Positions 54,874 to 62,899 of a stretch of DNA of 64,000 nucleotides are shown here, piece by piece. Both the position numbers and the translations under genes were made by a program. The stretch's first letter is position 1. Each line of letters opens with the position of its first letter. The notes beneath the pieces were generated by a model, which did not search any database, was not told the DNA's origin, and was given only the letters and a program-made list of their open reading frames with translations. The stretch covers positions 248,001-312,000 of the forward strand of contig NZ_MJUX01000002.1 of assembly GCF_001927245.1 (NCBI RefSeq). The letters run 5' to 3'. Source of the DNA: Acuticoccus yangtzensis (GTDB lineage Bacteria > Pseudomonadota > Alphaproteobacteria > Rhizobiales > Amorphaceae).

Positions 54874-55449
54874 ATGACCCAAGCGCCGACGGACACCTCG
54901 CCCGAGCCCCGCCCCCAGGACGCGACACTCTTCCAGGACGAAGAGATCAGCCTGTCAGACCTGCAATGGGACGACGCACCGGTCCTCATCGTCTTCTGGC
55001 TGCTGGCCTTCGTCGTCTTCCTGCAGTTCTTCACCCGCTACGTGCTCAACGACTCGCTCGGATGGACCGAGGAGATCGCCCGCTATCTCCTGATCGCCGT
55101 CACCTTCATCGGCGCCATCATGGCCGTGCGCAAGACGAGCCACATCGCGGTCGAAATCCTCTACCGCTGGTTCCCGCGGCCCTTCCGCAAGGTGATGCAG
55201 ACGGTCGTGGACCTCACCGGCGTCGTCTTCTACGGCGCGCTCACCTGGTTCACCTACCAGCTCGCCGGCCGCACCTTCCAGAAGATGGTGTCGATCGACG
55301 TGCCGAAGTCCTGGCTCTATTACGGGGTCGCGGTCTGCTTCGCGCTGATGACCCTTTATGCCGTCATCGTGCTGGTGCAGCACCTCAGGGCCGGGACCAG
55401 CCGGCTGATCGACCCGGCGCTGCACGAAGCGACACCGTCGATGGAGTGA
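54874..55449 (+). CDS. dctQ: TRAP transporter small permease
   Basis: The protein has 191 residues with four hydrophobic segments (about 33-52, 67-88, 108-130 and 148-170). LGWTEEIARYLLIAVTFIGAI is the DctQ family landmark. It partners DctM in sodium-driven uptake. No strong ribosome-binding site is visible. The next gene, a methyltransferase, starts 5 bases after its stop, so dctQ and dctM are not adjacent as usual. Confidence 0.92.
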   Translation: MTQAPTDTSPEPRPQDATLFQDEEISLSDLQWDDAPVLIVFWLLAFVVFLQFFTRYVLNDSLGWTEEIARYLLIAVTFIGAIMAVRKTSHIAVEILYRWFPRPFRKVMQTVVDLTGVVFYGALTWFTYQLAGRTFQKMVSIDVPKSWLYYGVAVCFALMTLYAVIVLVQHLRAGTSRLIDPALHEATPSME

Positions 55450-55454
55450 GCCGC

Positions 55455-56054
55455 ATGGCCGCCCCACCGCGCCCCGACACCTCGCCCCGCCAAACCGCGT
55501 CGCCCCACGGCAGCGCTTCGCCCGCGCCCGGCACCGCGGGCGGCGCGACGCAAGCCCGCGGCACGGCGACCGCCACAGCAGGCGATAACGCCGCCGTGGG
55601 CACGGCCGGGGTGATCGCCCCGCCGCCGCTGATCCTCGCCGCCACGCTCGGCGCAGGGCTCGGCCTCGATCACGCGGCGGACCTGGCCTTCCAGGGCGCT
55701 GCGGCGGCACGGCTCGCGGCGGGCGGGGCGCTGGCGGCCGCGGCGATCGTCCTCGGCATCGCCGCGCTGTGGCGGTTCCTGCGCACCGGCACCGCGGTGG
55801 AGCCGTGGCACCCCACCACGGCGCTCATCACCGACGGGATCTTCGCGTACACGCGCAACCCGATCTACCTCGCCTTCTTCCTCGTCCAGGCGGGCGCCGG
55901 CATCGCCTTCGGCGGCCCCCTCACGCTCGCCCTCCTCGTCCCTCTCGCCGCCGCCATCCACCTCGGCGTCGTGCGGCGCGAGGAGCGCTATCTGGGCCGC
56001 CTCTTCGGCGCGGCCTACGCCGACTATCGCCGCCGCGTGCGGCGCTACCTGTGA
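55455..56054 (+). CDS. Isoprenylcysteine-methyltransferase-like membrane protein
   Basis: The protein has 199 residues. A proline/alanine/threonine-rich N-terminus (1-50) is followed by four hydrophobic segments. The region TDGIFAYTRNPIYLAFFLVQ and the ending EERYLGRLFGAAYADYRRRVRRYL (core EERYLGRLFGAAYADY) match the PEMT/ICMT-type methyltransferase family. Bacterial members methylate lipids or have unknown targets. It starts 5 bases after dctQ and lies in front of dctM, inside a TRAP operon. Confidence 0.87.
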   Translation: MAAPPRPDTSPRQTASPHGSASPAPGTAGGATQARGTATATAGDNAAVGTAGVIAPPPLILAATLGAGLGLDHAADLAFQGAAAARLAAGGALAAAAIVLGIAALWRFLRTGTAVEPWHPTTALITDGIFAYTRNPIYLAFFLVQAGAGIAFGGPLTLALLVPLAAAIHLGVVRREERYLGRLFGAAYADYRRRVRRYL

Positions 56055-56173
56055 CCACCGCGATGACCCGCCACCCCGATCCCGCATCCTCCGGGCCGCC
56101 GCTGCCGAGCGGACGCCCACGCCCCCCGCAGCCGACCGCGGCCACGCCCAAAACCAAGACTTAGGAGACCCCC

Positions 56174-57454
56174 TTGGACCTCGTCCTTCTCTTCGGCGTC
56201 CTTTTCGGCGCCATCGCGCTCGGCTTTCCCGTGGCCATCGCCCTCGCGGGGTCCTCGGCGATCTTCATCATCGTCACCGGGCAGGTGCCGTCCATGGTGG
56301 TCGCCCACCGCATGATCAACGGCGTCGACTCCTTCCCGCTGCTGGCGGTGCCGTTCTTCATCCTCGCCGGCAACCTGATGAACACCGCCGGCATCACCGA
56401 ACGCATCTTCGACTTCGCCAAGGCGCTCGTCGGCTGGGCGCGCGGCGGGCTCGGCCACGTCAACGTCGGCGCGTCGGTGATCTTCGCGGGCATGTCGGGC
56501 GCGGCGGTGGCGGACGCGGGCGGCCTCGGCGCCATCGAGATCAAGGCGATGCGCGACGCGGGCTACGACCCCGGCTTCTCCGTCGGCGTCACCGCGGCGT
56601 CGTCCACCATCGGCCCGATCATCCCGCCCTCGCTGCCCATGGTCATCTACGGCGTCGTCGCGGGCGCCTCCATCGGTCAGCTCTTCGCGGCGGGCTTCAT
56701 TCCCGGCCTCGTCATGGCCGTCTCGTTGATGGTGATGGTCTTCTATTATGCCCGCGTGCGGAACTATCCGCGCGATGCACGGTTCTCGATCAGCCGGTTG
56801 GGTTCAGCGTACCGGCGCGCTTTCCTGTCGCTGATGACCCCGGTCATCATCGTCGGCGGCATCCTCACCGGCGCGTTCACCCCCACCGAAGCCGCCATCG
56901 CCGCCTGCGTCTGGGCGCTCTTCCTCGGCCTCATCGTCTACCGCACCCTCACCCTCAAGCGCTTCCTGCGCGTCTCCTACGACACGATCGAAACCACCGC
57001 CGTGGTGCTCTTCATCGTCGCCGCCGCATCGATCTTCGCCTGGGTGCTGACGTCCAACCGCGTGCCGGAGCACTTCGCGTCCCTGCTCCTGTCGGCGTCG
57101 GACAACCCGATCGTCATCCTCATCCTCATCAACCTCATCCTGCTCATCGTCGGCTGCTTCATGGAGACTGTGGCGGCCATCACCATCCTTGTGCCCGTGC
57201 TGCTGCCGATCGCGGTGAAGGTCGGCGTCGACCCGGTGCACTTCGGCGTCATCATGGTGCTCAACCTGATGCTCGGCCTTCTGACCCCGCCCATCGGCAT
57301 GGTGCTCTACGTCCTCTCCCGCGTCTCCGGCGTTCCGTTCGAGCGATGCGTGACCGCGACGGCGCCCTTCCTCATCCCGCTCGGGCTGGTGCTGATCCTC
57401 ATCACCTTCGTTCCCGCGGTGACGATGTGGCTGCCGACGTTACTTTATCGGTGA
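56174..57454 (+). CDS. dctM: TRAP transporter large permease
   Basis: The protein has 426 residues with about twelve membrane segments. It starts at a TTG with AGGAG 6 bases upstream. GAAVADAGGLGAIEIKAM near 115 and ASSTIGPIIPPSLPMVIYG near 140-158 are the DctM landmarks, and NLMLGLLTPPIGMVLYV lies in the second half. It forms the sodium-coupled transport pathway. It is followed after 64 bases by xdhC. Confidence 0.95.
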   Translation: MDLVLLFGVLFGAIALGFPVAIALAGSSAIFIIVTGQVPSMVVAHRMINGVDSFPLLAVPFFILAGNLMNTAGITERIFDFAKALVGWARGGLGHVNVGASVIFAGMSGAAVADAGGLGAIEIKAMRDAGYDPGFSVGVTAASSTIGPIIPPSLPMVIYGVVAGASIGQLFAAGFIPGLVMAVSLMVMVFYYARVRNYPRDARFSISRLGSAYRRAFLSLMTPVIIVGGILTGAFTPTEAAIAACVWALFLGLIVYRTLTLKRFLRVSYDTIETTAVVLFIVAAASIFAWVLTSNRVPEHFASLLLSASDNPIVILILINLILLIVGCFMETVAAITILVPVLLPIAVKVGVDPVHFGVIMVLNLMLGLLTPPIGMVLYVLSRVSGVPFERCVTATAPFLIPLGLVLILITFVPAVTMWLPTLLYR

Positions 57455-57518
57455 TGCAATCGGTTGACGCCGCGCCCCTCACGCCCTGATCTACCGTTGG
57501 ACGGGGGATGGACCAGCG

Positions 57519-58328
57519 ATGACGGGAACGGGCGAGGCGTCGCTCCAGGTGCTGCGGGAGATGCTTGCGGACGGGCCGGTGGTCGTCGCGGCGATCACCG
57601 CCAAGGCCGGGTCCAGCCCGCGCGGGGTGGGTGACTGGCTGATCGCCGCGCCCGGACGCGCCGCCGGGACGGTCGGCGGCGGCGAGGCGGAGCGGCGCAC
57701 CATCGCCGCCGCCCGCGCCATGCTGGCGGACGGTCGCACGCAGGAGGTGCTGGACATCCCGCTTCACGGCGCGCTCGATGAAAGCTGCGGCGGCCATCTC
57801 ACCCTGGCGCTCCGCCGCCTCCACACCGCGCCGGACGGCCCCTTCGCGATCGCCGAGGGTGGCCCGGTGCTGGCCGACCCCGCCGCCCGCACCATCGTCG
57901 TCTACGGCGCCGGCCATGTCGGCCAGGCGCTCGTGCGCGCGCTCGCCCCGCTCCCCTTCCGCCTCTCCTGGGTCGACGCGCGGCCCGAGGACGCCTGGCC
58001 CGTCGCCGGGCCCGTCCCCTGCCGACGCGCGCCCGCGCCCGAGACCACCGTGGCGGACGCGCCGGACGACGCCTTCCACGTCGTCATGACGCACAGCCAC
58101 GCCGTCGACCTCGCCATCGTCGCGGCGGTGCTGGCGCGGCCCTTCGGCTTCCTCGGCCTCATCGGCTCGGCGGCGAAGAAGGCGGCGTTCTTGCATCGCC
58201 TCGCCGAACGCGGCCTCGACACCCAACGCCTCACCTCACCCATCGGACTGAACATTCCAGGCAAGGAGCCCGCCGTGATCGCAGCCTCCGTCACCGCGCA
58301 ACTTCTCATGCTCGACCGGCCATGCTGA
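57519..58328 (+). CDS. xdhC: Xanthine dehydrogenase accessory protein XdhC
   Basis: The protein has 269 residues. VVVAAITAKAGSSPRGVGDWL and the start of the Rossmann part IVVYGAGHVGQALVRALAPL (core GAGHVGQALV) are XdhC motifs, and ASVTAQLLMLDR ends the chain. It inserts a sulfurated molybdenum cofactor into xanthine dehydrogenase. No xdhA or xdhB is in the window. Its stop overlaps the guaD start by 7 bases. Confidence 0.93.
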   Translation: MTGTGEASLQVLREMLADGPVVVAAITAKAGSSPRGVGDWLIAAPGRAAGTVGGGEAERRTIAAARAMLADGRTQEVLDIPLHGALDESCGGHLTLALRRLHTAPDGPFAIAEGGPVLADPAARTIVVYGAGHVGQALVRALAPLPFRLSWVDARPEDAWPVAGPVPCRRAPAPETTVADAPDDAFHVVMTHSHAVDLAIVAAVLARPFGFLGLIGSAAKKAAFLHRLAERGLDTQRLTSPIGLNIPGKEPAVIAASVTAQLLMLDRPC

Positions 58329-59365
58329 TCGAGCGCGGGCGGCTGCGGCCTTTCGACGGCACCATCACCGGCGCCGACCCCTTCGCCGTGATCGAGAACG
58401 GCGCGCTGGTGACGGACGACGGCGAGGTGGTCGACTGCGGCACCGCGACGGCGATGATCGAGGCCTATCCCGATGCCGCCATCGTCGACTCCTCCGACCT
58501 TCTGACGCCGGGGCTGACCGACTCGCACATCCACTACAGCCAGACCCGCATCATCGGCACTTTCGGCGGCGGGCTGCTCGAGTGGCTGGAGTCGGTGACC
58601 TTCCCCGAAGAACAGAAGTTCGAGGATCCGGCCTACGCGCGCGAGATCGCGAAGGAGTTCTTCGACACGCTGGAGGCGGTCGGCACCACGGCGGCGACGG
58701 TCTATTGCACGTCGAACCCCGTCTCTGTCGACGCGCTGTTCGAGGAGGCGTTGACGCGCAACATCCGCGTGTCCGCCGGCCTGGTGATGATGGACCGCAA
58801 CGCGCCTTCGCCGCTGTTGACCCCCGCCCAGGAGGCCTACGACCAGAGCCGCGCGCTGATCGAGAAGTGGCACGGCGCCGACAATGCCCGCCTGACCTAC
58901 ACCATCACGCCGCGCTTCGCGCCGACGTCGACGCCCGCGCTGCTGGAGGCCGCCGCCGCGCTGTGGGACGAGTTCCCGAGCTGCGGGATGCAGACGCACC
59001 TGTCGGAGAACACCGCCGAAGTGGAGTGGGTGCGCCGCCTCTTCCCGAAGGCGCCGGACTATCTCGGCGTCTACGAGATGTTCGGCCTCGTGGGACCCGG
59101 CGCGATCTTCGCCCACGCGATCCACCTGACCGACCGCGAGGTGGGGCTGCTCGCCGAATCGGGATCGGTGGTGGCGCACTGTCCGACCGCGAACCGCTTC
59201 CTCGCCTCCGGCCGCTGCGACGTGGCGCGGCTCCTCAAGGCCGGGGTGAGGGTGAAGCTCGGCAGCGACATCGGCGCCGGCACCACCTTCGACATGATGG
59301 AGGTCGCCGAGGAGGCCGAGGGCGTGCCCAAACGCGGCAGGCCACCTGCGGGAGCGCTCTCGTGA
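58322..59365 (+). CDS. guaD: Guanine deaminase, shortened C-terminus
   Basis: The protein has 347 residues, against about 430-445 for the family. Metal ligands H69 and H71 (DSHIHY), H226 (QTHLSE), H268 (HAIHLTD) and D316 (GSDIGAG) are all present, so the deaminase active site is complete. After about residue 330 the family sequence stops and is replaced by VPKRGRPPAGALS. The missing part normally forms the rest of the beta-sandwich with the N-terminus. The gene ends in a GTGA overlap with the next gene. It may be a working short form or a damaged gene. Confidence 0.82.
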   Translation: MLIERGRLRPFDGTITGADPFAVIENGALVTDDGEVVDCGTATAMIEAYPDAAIVDSSDLLTPGLTDSHIHYSQTRIIGTFGGGLLEWLESVTFPEEQKFEDPAYAREIAKEFFDTLEAVGTTAATVYCTSNPVSVDALFEEALTRNIRVSAGLVMMDRNAPSPLLTPAQEAYDQSRALIEKWHGADNARLTYTITPRFAPTSTPALLEAAAALWDEFPSCGMQTHLSENTAEVEWVRRLFPKAPDYLGVYEMFGLVGPGAIFAHAIHLTDREVGLLAESGSVVAHCPTANRFLASGRCDVARLLKAGVRVKLGSDIGAGTTFDMMEVAEEAEGVPKRGRPPAGALS

Positions 59366-60834
59366 GCGGGGCGCGCGAGGCGTTCGTCGCCCGCTATGGC
59401 GGCGTCTACGAGCACAGCCCGTGGGTGGCCGAACGCGCGTGGGACGGCGGCATTGCCGAGGCGGGTGATGTGGTGCCGGTGCTCGCCCGCGTGGTGGAGC
59501 GCGCGGGGCATGAGGCGCAGCTTGCCCTGCTGCGCGCCCACCCGGACCTCGCCGGCAAGCTCGGCGTCGGCGAGTTGACGCCGGAGTCGGCGCAGGAGCA
59601 GGCGGGCGCCGGGCTCGACCAGTGCAGCGCCGAGGAGTTCGCCGAGTTCACCGCGCTCAACGCGCGTTATGTGGAGCGGTTCGGCTTTCCCTTCATCATC
59701 GCCGTGCGCGGGCTGGACCGGGCCGGGATCCTCGCCGCCTTCCGCACCCGCGTGGAGGGGACGCCGGAGGCGGAGTTTCGCACCGCGCTGAACCAGGTCC
59801 ACCGCATCGCCGCCCTGCGCATCGCCGCGATGACGGCGCCCAAACCCGTCGCCCGCACGCCGGTGGAGCGGGACGACCTGATGCGCCTCGTCGGCACCGC
59901 GCTCGCTCGCAGCGGGGCGAGCGCCGCCAGCGCCACCGCGATCGCCGAGACTGTCGTGGCCGCGGAGGTGGACGGCGCGCACTCGCACGGCGTCTTCCGC
60001 GTGCCGGCCTATGCGCGGGCGCTCGCCAAGGGCGGGATCGACGGCGCCGCGGTGCCGAAGCTGATCGCTCGCGAAGGGGCGGTCCTGCGCTACGACGCGA
60101 ACCGCTGCGCCGCACCGCTCGCCTACCAGATCGCACTGCCGGAGCTGGCGGCGCTCGCCAAGGCATCGGGCGTCGGCGTCCTGTCGCTCGCCAATGTGGC
60201 GCATTTTCAGGCGATGTGGCCGGAGACCGAGTGGCTGGCGGGCGAGGGCCTCGCCGCCTTCGCGTGTACGGCGAACCTTCCCTACCTCGCCCCCGCGGGC
60301 GGCACGAAGCCGGTGTTCGGCACCAACCCGCTCGCCTTCGCGCTGCCGGGCGACCCTCCTGTGGCGATCGACATGGCCACCTCCACCATGGCGCGCGGCG
60401 ACATCATGCTGGCCGCGCGCGAGGGGCGGCCGGTGGGCGACGGTGTCGGCCTCGGCCCGGACGGCCTTCCCACCACGGACGCCGCGGCGATCCTGGCGGG
60501 CGCGCAGCTCCCCTTCGGCGGCTACAAGGGCTCGGCCATCGCGCTGATGGTGGAGCTTCTGGCGGGCCTGTGCGGCGGGCCCTACAGCGACATCGCCGAG
60601 GACGCGGCGGGGGCGGGCGTCCCGGTGGGCGCGGTCTTCGTGCTCGCTTTGTCGCCCGAGGCGCTCGGCGGGCCGGACGCGCTGGCCGAGGCCGCTGCGT
60701 TCGTCGCGCGCCTGCGCCAGATGCCCGGCGTGCGGCTGCCCGGCGCCCGGCGCCACGCCAACCGCGCGAAGGCCGGGCCGATCATGGTGGAGGACCAGAT
60801 CCTCGCCGAAGTGCGCGGCCTCGCAGGGGCCTGA
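59362..60834 (+). CDS. Fusion of OHCU decarboxylase (UraD) and Ldh2-family dehydrogenase
   Basis: The protein has 490 residues in one frame from a GTG with GGGAG 7-8 bases upstream. Residues 1-157 are UraD-like: YGGVYEHSPWVAERAW, HPDLAGK at 60-66 with the catalytic His60, and FGFPFI near 107-112. Residues about 167-490 are an Ldh2-family (malate/lactate dehydrogenase type) domain with SHG at 208-210 (catalytic His209) and FGTNPLAFALP. UraD decarboxylates a urate breakdown product to S-allantoin. Ldh2 relatives include ureidoglycolate dehydrogenase and piperideine-2-carboxylate reductase. Such a fusion is not a standard arrangement. Confidence 0.88.
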   Translation: MSGAREAFVARYGGVYEHSPWVAERAWDGGIAEAGDVVPVLARVVERAGHEAQLALLRAHPDLAGKLGVGELTPESAQEQAGAGLDQCSAEEFAEFTALNARYVERFGFPFIIAVRGLDRAGILAAFRTRVEGTPEAEFRTALNQVHRIAALRIAAMTAPKPVARTPVERDDLMRLVGTALARSGASAASATAIAETVVAAEVDGAHSHGVFRVPAYARALAKGGIDGAAVPKLIAREGAVLRYDANRCAAPLAYQIALPELAALAKASGVGVLSLANVAHFQAMWPETEWLAGEGLAAFACTANLPYLAPAGGTKPVFGTNPLAFALPGDPPVAIDMATSTMARGDIMLAAREGRPVGDGVGLGPDGLPTTDAAAILAGAQLPFGGYKGSAIALMVELLAGLCGGPYSDIAEDAAGAGVPVGAVFVLALSPEALGGPDALAEAAAFVARLRQMPGVRLPGARRHANRAKAGPIMVEDQILAEVRGLAGA

Positions 60835-60858
60835 CCAGCGGGAGCCTGACCAGCCGGG
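60829..60858. repeat. 15-bp duplication at the stop codon of the UraD-Ldh2 gene
   Basis: GCCTGACCAGCGGGA (60829-60843), which contains the gene's stop codon, is followed by GCCTGACCAGCCGGG (60844-60858), differing at two positions. It lies between convergent genes, as do the other two arrays. Confidence 0.8.
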
Positions 60859-60867
60859 GGCCGAGGC

Positions 60868-61614
60868 TCAGGCGGCGTCGTGGAAGATGATGCCGAGCGT
60901 GTGCCGCGTGCCGGAGCGCAGGCGGCTGACACCGTGGCGCATCATCACGCGGTGGTCCCCCTTGGTGCCGCGGCGGGGGCGGATGGAGGTGGTGAAGAGC
61001 GCCCCCTCGCCGCGGCGCAGCGTCACCACTTCCGCGCGGGACTGCATGCGCGGGCGCTGCTCGGTCAGCACCAGCTCGCCGCCCGCGAACTCGGCCGGGT
61101 CCGTCAGCAGCACGACGAGCTGCAGCGGGAAGGCGACGGCGCCGTAAAGGTCCTGATGCAGGCAGTTGTAGTCGCCGGGTCCGTAGCGCAGCATCAACGG
61201 GGTCGGCTTCTCTTGGCCCGCGGCGTGGCAGCGGGCCAGCATCTCCGGCAACGTCGGCGGATAGGGATCCGTGCCGAGCCGCTCCGCCCAGGCGTTGGCG
61301 ATGGCGGCCGCGTGCGGGTACATCGCCGCGCGCAGCTCCGCCACCGGGTCCGGCAGAGGGTGGGCGAAATACTTGTACTCGCCCGAGCCGAAGCCGTGCC
61401 GCGCCATCACCACGCGGCTGCGGAAGCGGTCGGTGTCGTAGAGCGCGGCCAGCGCCTCGCAGGCGGCGGGGGACAGCAGCGGCCCCGTGTTGGCGACGCC
61501 GAACGCGTCCATGTCGGCGGCGATGCGCGGCCAATCGAGCGCCGCCACACGCGCGGCTGCCTCGCCGCCGGCGTCGGTCCCGGCCGCAGCGTCGGCGTGT
61601 TTGTCGTCAGCCAT
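60868..61614 (-). CDS. 2-oxoglutarate/Fe(II) oxygenase, DNA-repair-linked type
   Basis: From the ATG at 61614 the protein has 248 residues. Iron ligands fit H153 and D155 (CLHQDLYG) and H227 (RHGVS), and the arginine near 236 in SRLRSGTRHTLGIIFHD would hold 2-oxoglutarate. Oxygenases of this prolyl-hydroxylase-like group often lie beside ada. Its start overlaps the ada stop by 8 bases, so co-translation is likely. A role in dealkylation is inferred from the neighbour only. Confidence 0.87.
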   Translation of the reverse strand: MADDKHADAAAGTDAGGEAAARVAALDWPRIAADMDAFGVANTGPLLSPAACEALAALYDTDRFRSRVVMARHGFGSGEYKYFAHPLPDPVAELRAAMYPHAAAIANAWAERLGTDPYPPTLPEMLARCHAAGQEKPTPLMLRYGPGDYNCLHQDLYGAVAFPLQLVVLLTDPAEFAGGELVLTEQRPRMQSRAEVVTLRRGEGALFTTSIRPRRGTKGDHRVMMRHGVSRLRSGTRHTLGIIFHDAA

Positions 61615-62779
61615 CGTGCTTCGCCTCCGTCCGGGTGGTCCCGTGTGCGCCGGGGCCAGCGCGCTCCGGTGCGGCCTCGGCGGCGATGAGGGCACGTTTG
61701 CGCTCCACGCCCCAGCGGTAACCGGCGAGCGAGCCGTCCGCCCGCACCACGCGGTGGCAGGGGACGAGAACGGCGATGCGGTTGGCGCCGCACGCCTTGG
61801 CGACGGCCCGGTGGGCGCCCGGCGCGCCGATCGCCGCCGCCACCTCAGCGTAGCTCGCCGTCGTGCCGATCGGGATCTGCCGCAACGCCGCCCATACGCG
61901 CTCTTCGAAGGCGGTGCCGCGAATGTCCAGCGGCAGCTCGGCCGCGAGCGCGGGCTCGCCCACGGCGGCGATCACGTCCGCCAACAGCGTCGCGAAGGGC
62001 GGGCCGCCGTCGATGAGGATGGCGTCCGCGAACTGGGCGGCGATCTCGGCGCGTCCCTCCGCGGCCATGTCGGTCAGCCGCACGGCGGCGATGCCGGAGC
62101 GCGAGAAGGCGGCGGTGACCATGCCGAGCGGCGACGGCCCCGCGGCGGCGACGATGACTTCGCCGCGCCCCTTGCCGGCCAGCGCGGCGGGGGCGAGGGC
62201 GAACCGCTCTGCCGCCTCGTCATAGAAGCGCGACAGGCTGGCGAACCCGGCGGCGAAGGCGGCGCCCGCGGGCCGCTCCCCCGCGGCCAGCGCGTCGCTC
62301 GCGCGGCGGGCACGCAGGGCTCTGGCATATTGTGCCGGCGTCGTCCCGGTGTGCGCCTTGAAGGTGCGGTGGAAGTGGTGCGCGCTGACCCCGGCGGCAG
62401 CGGCCAACTCGTCCAGCGGCAACGGCCCGTCGGCGAGGCGGGCGCATGCCGCCTCCACCATCGCCGCGTTGCGCTGGGCGGTGGAGAGTTCGGTCGGCTT
62501 GCAGCGGCGGCAGGGGCGGTATCCTGCGGCCTCGGCCTCGCGCGGCAAGTCGAACAGGGTGACGTTGCGGCGCAAAGGGCGGCGCGAGGGGCAGCTCGGC
62601 CGGCAGTAGACGCCTGTGGTGGCGACGGCATAGACGAACGCGCCGTCCGCCTCGGCGTCGCGCGTGCACAGCGCGGTCCAGCGCGCCTCGTCGGCCGGAA
62701 CGCCGCTGGTGCGCAACGCGGCGGCTCCGCCACCGGGCGGGGTGCGGGCCGGGGATTTGACGGTTTCGCTCATGGCCAT
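61607..62779 (-). CDS. ada: Ada: methylated-DNA repair protein and transcription activator
   Basis: From the ATG at 62779 the protein has 390 residues. The N-terminal zinc centre uses C59, C63, C90 and C93 (YCRPSC and PCRRC), where the first Cys takes methyl from phosphotriesters. An AraC-type HTH is at about 105-190 (AAGVSAHHFHRTFKAHTG). The C-terminal O6-methylguanine transferase has PCHRVV near 355. Methylation of the N-terminal Cys turns Ada into an activator. GGAG lies 8 bases before this start; an upstream in-frame ATG at 62875 has no such sequence. Confidence 0.95.
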   Translation of the reverse strand: MAMSETVKSPARTPPGGGAAALRTSGVPADEARWTALCTRDAEADGAFVYAVATTGVYCRPSCPSRRPLRRNVTLFDLPREAEAAGYRPCRRCKPTELSTAQRNAAMVEAACARLADGPLPLDELAAAAGVSAHHFHRTFKAHTGTTPAQYARALRARRASDALAAGERPAGAAFAAGFASLSRFYDEAAERFALAPAALAGKGRGEVIVAAAGPSPLGMVTAAFSRSGIAAVRLTDMAAEGRAEIAAQFADAILIDGGPPFATLLADVIAAVGEPALAAELPLDIRGTAFEERVWAALRQIPIGTTASYAEVAAAIGAPGAHRAVAKACGANRIAVLVPCHRVVRADGSLAGYRWGVERKRALIAAEAAPERAGPGAHGTTRTEAKHDG

Positions 62780-62899
62780 GATTGGGGCTCCACTCCGGGG
62801 GAACTGCAAGCCCTTGATGGCGGATCCGCGCCGCGCCGTCGTCGCCCGGCTTGATCGCAAATTATCGGCCGGCATCTGGCCGCACGCGGACCCGGACCC

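Noticed and set aside
56063-56164. A 33-codon frame between the methyltransferase and dctM genes
   Set aside because: It is proline-rich low-complexity sequence with no ribosome-binding site and probably just the dctM leader.
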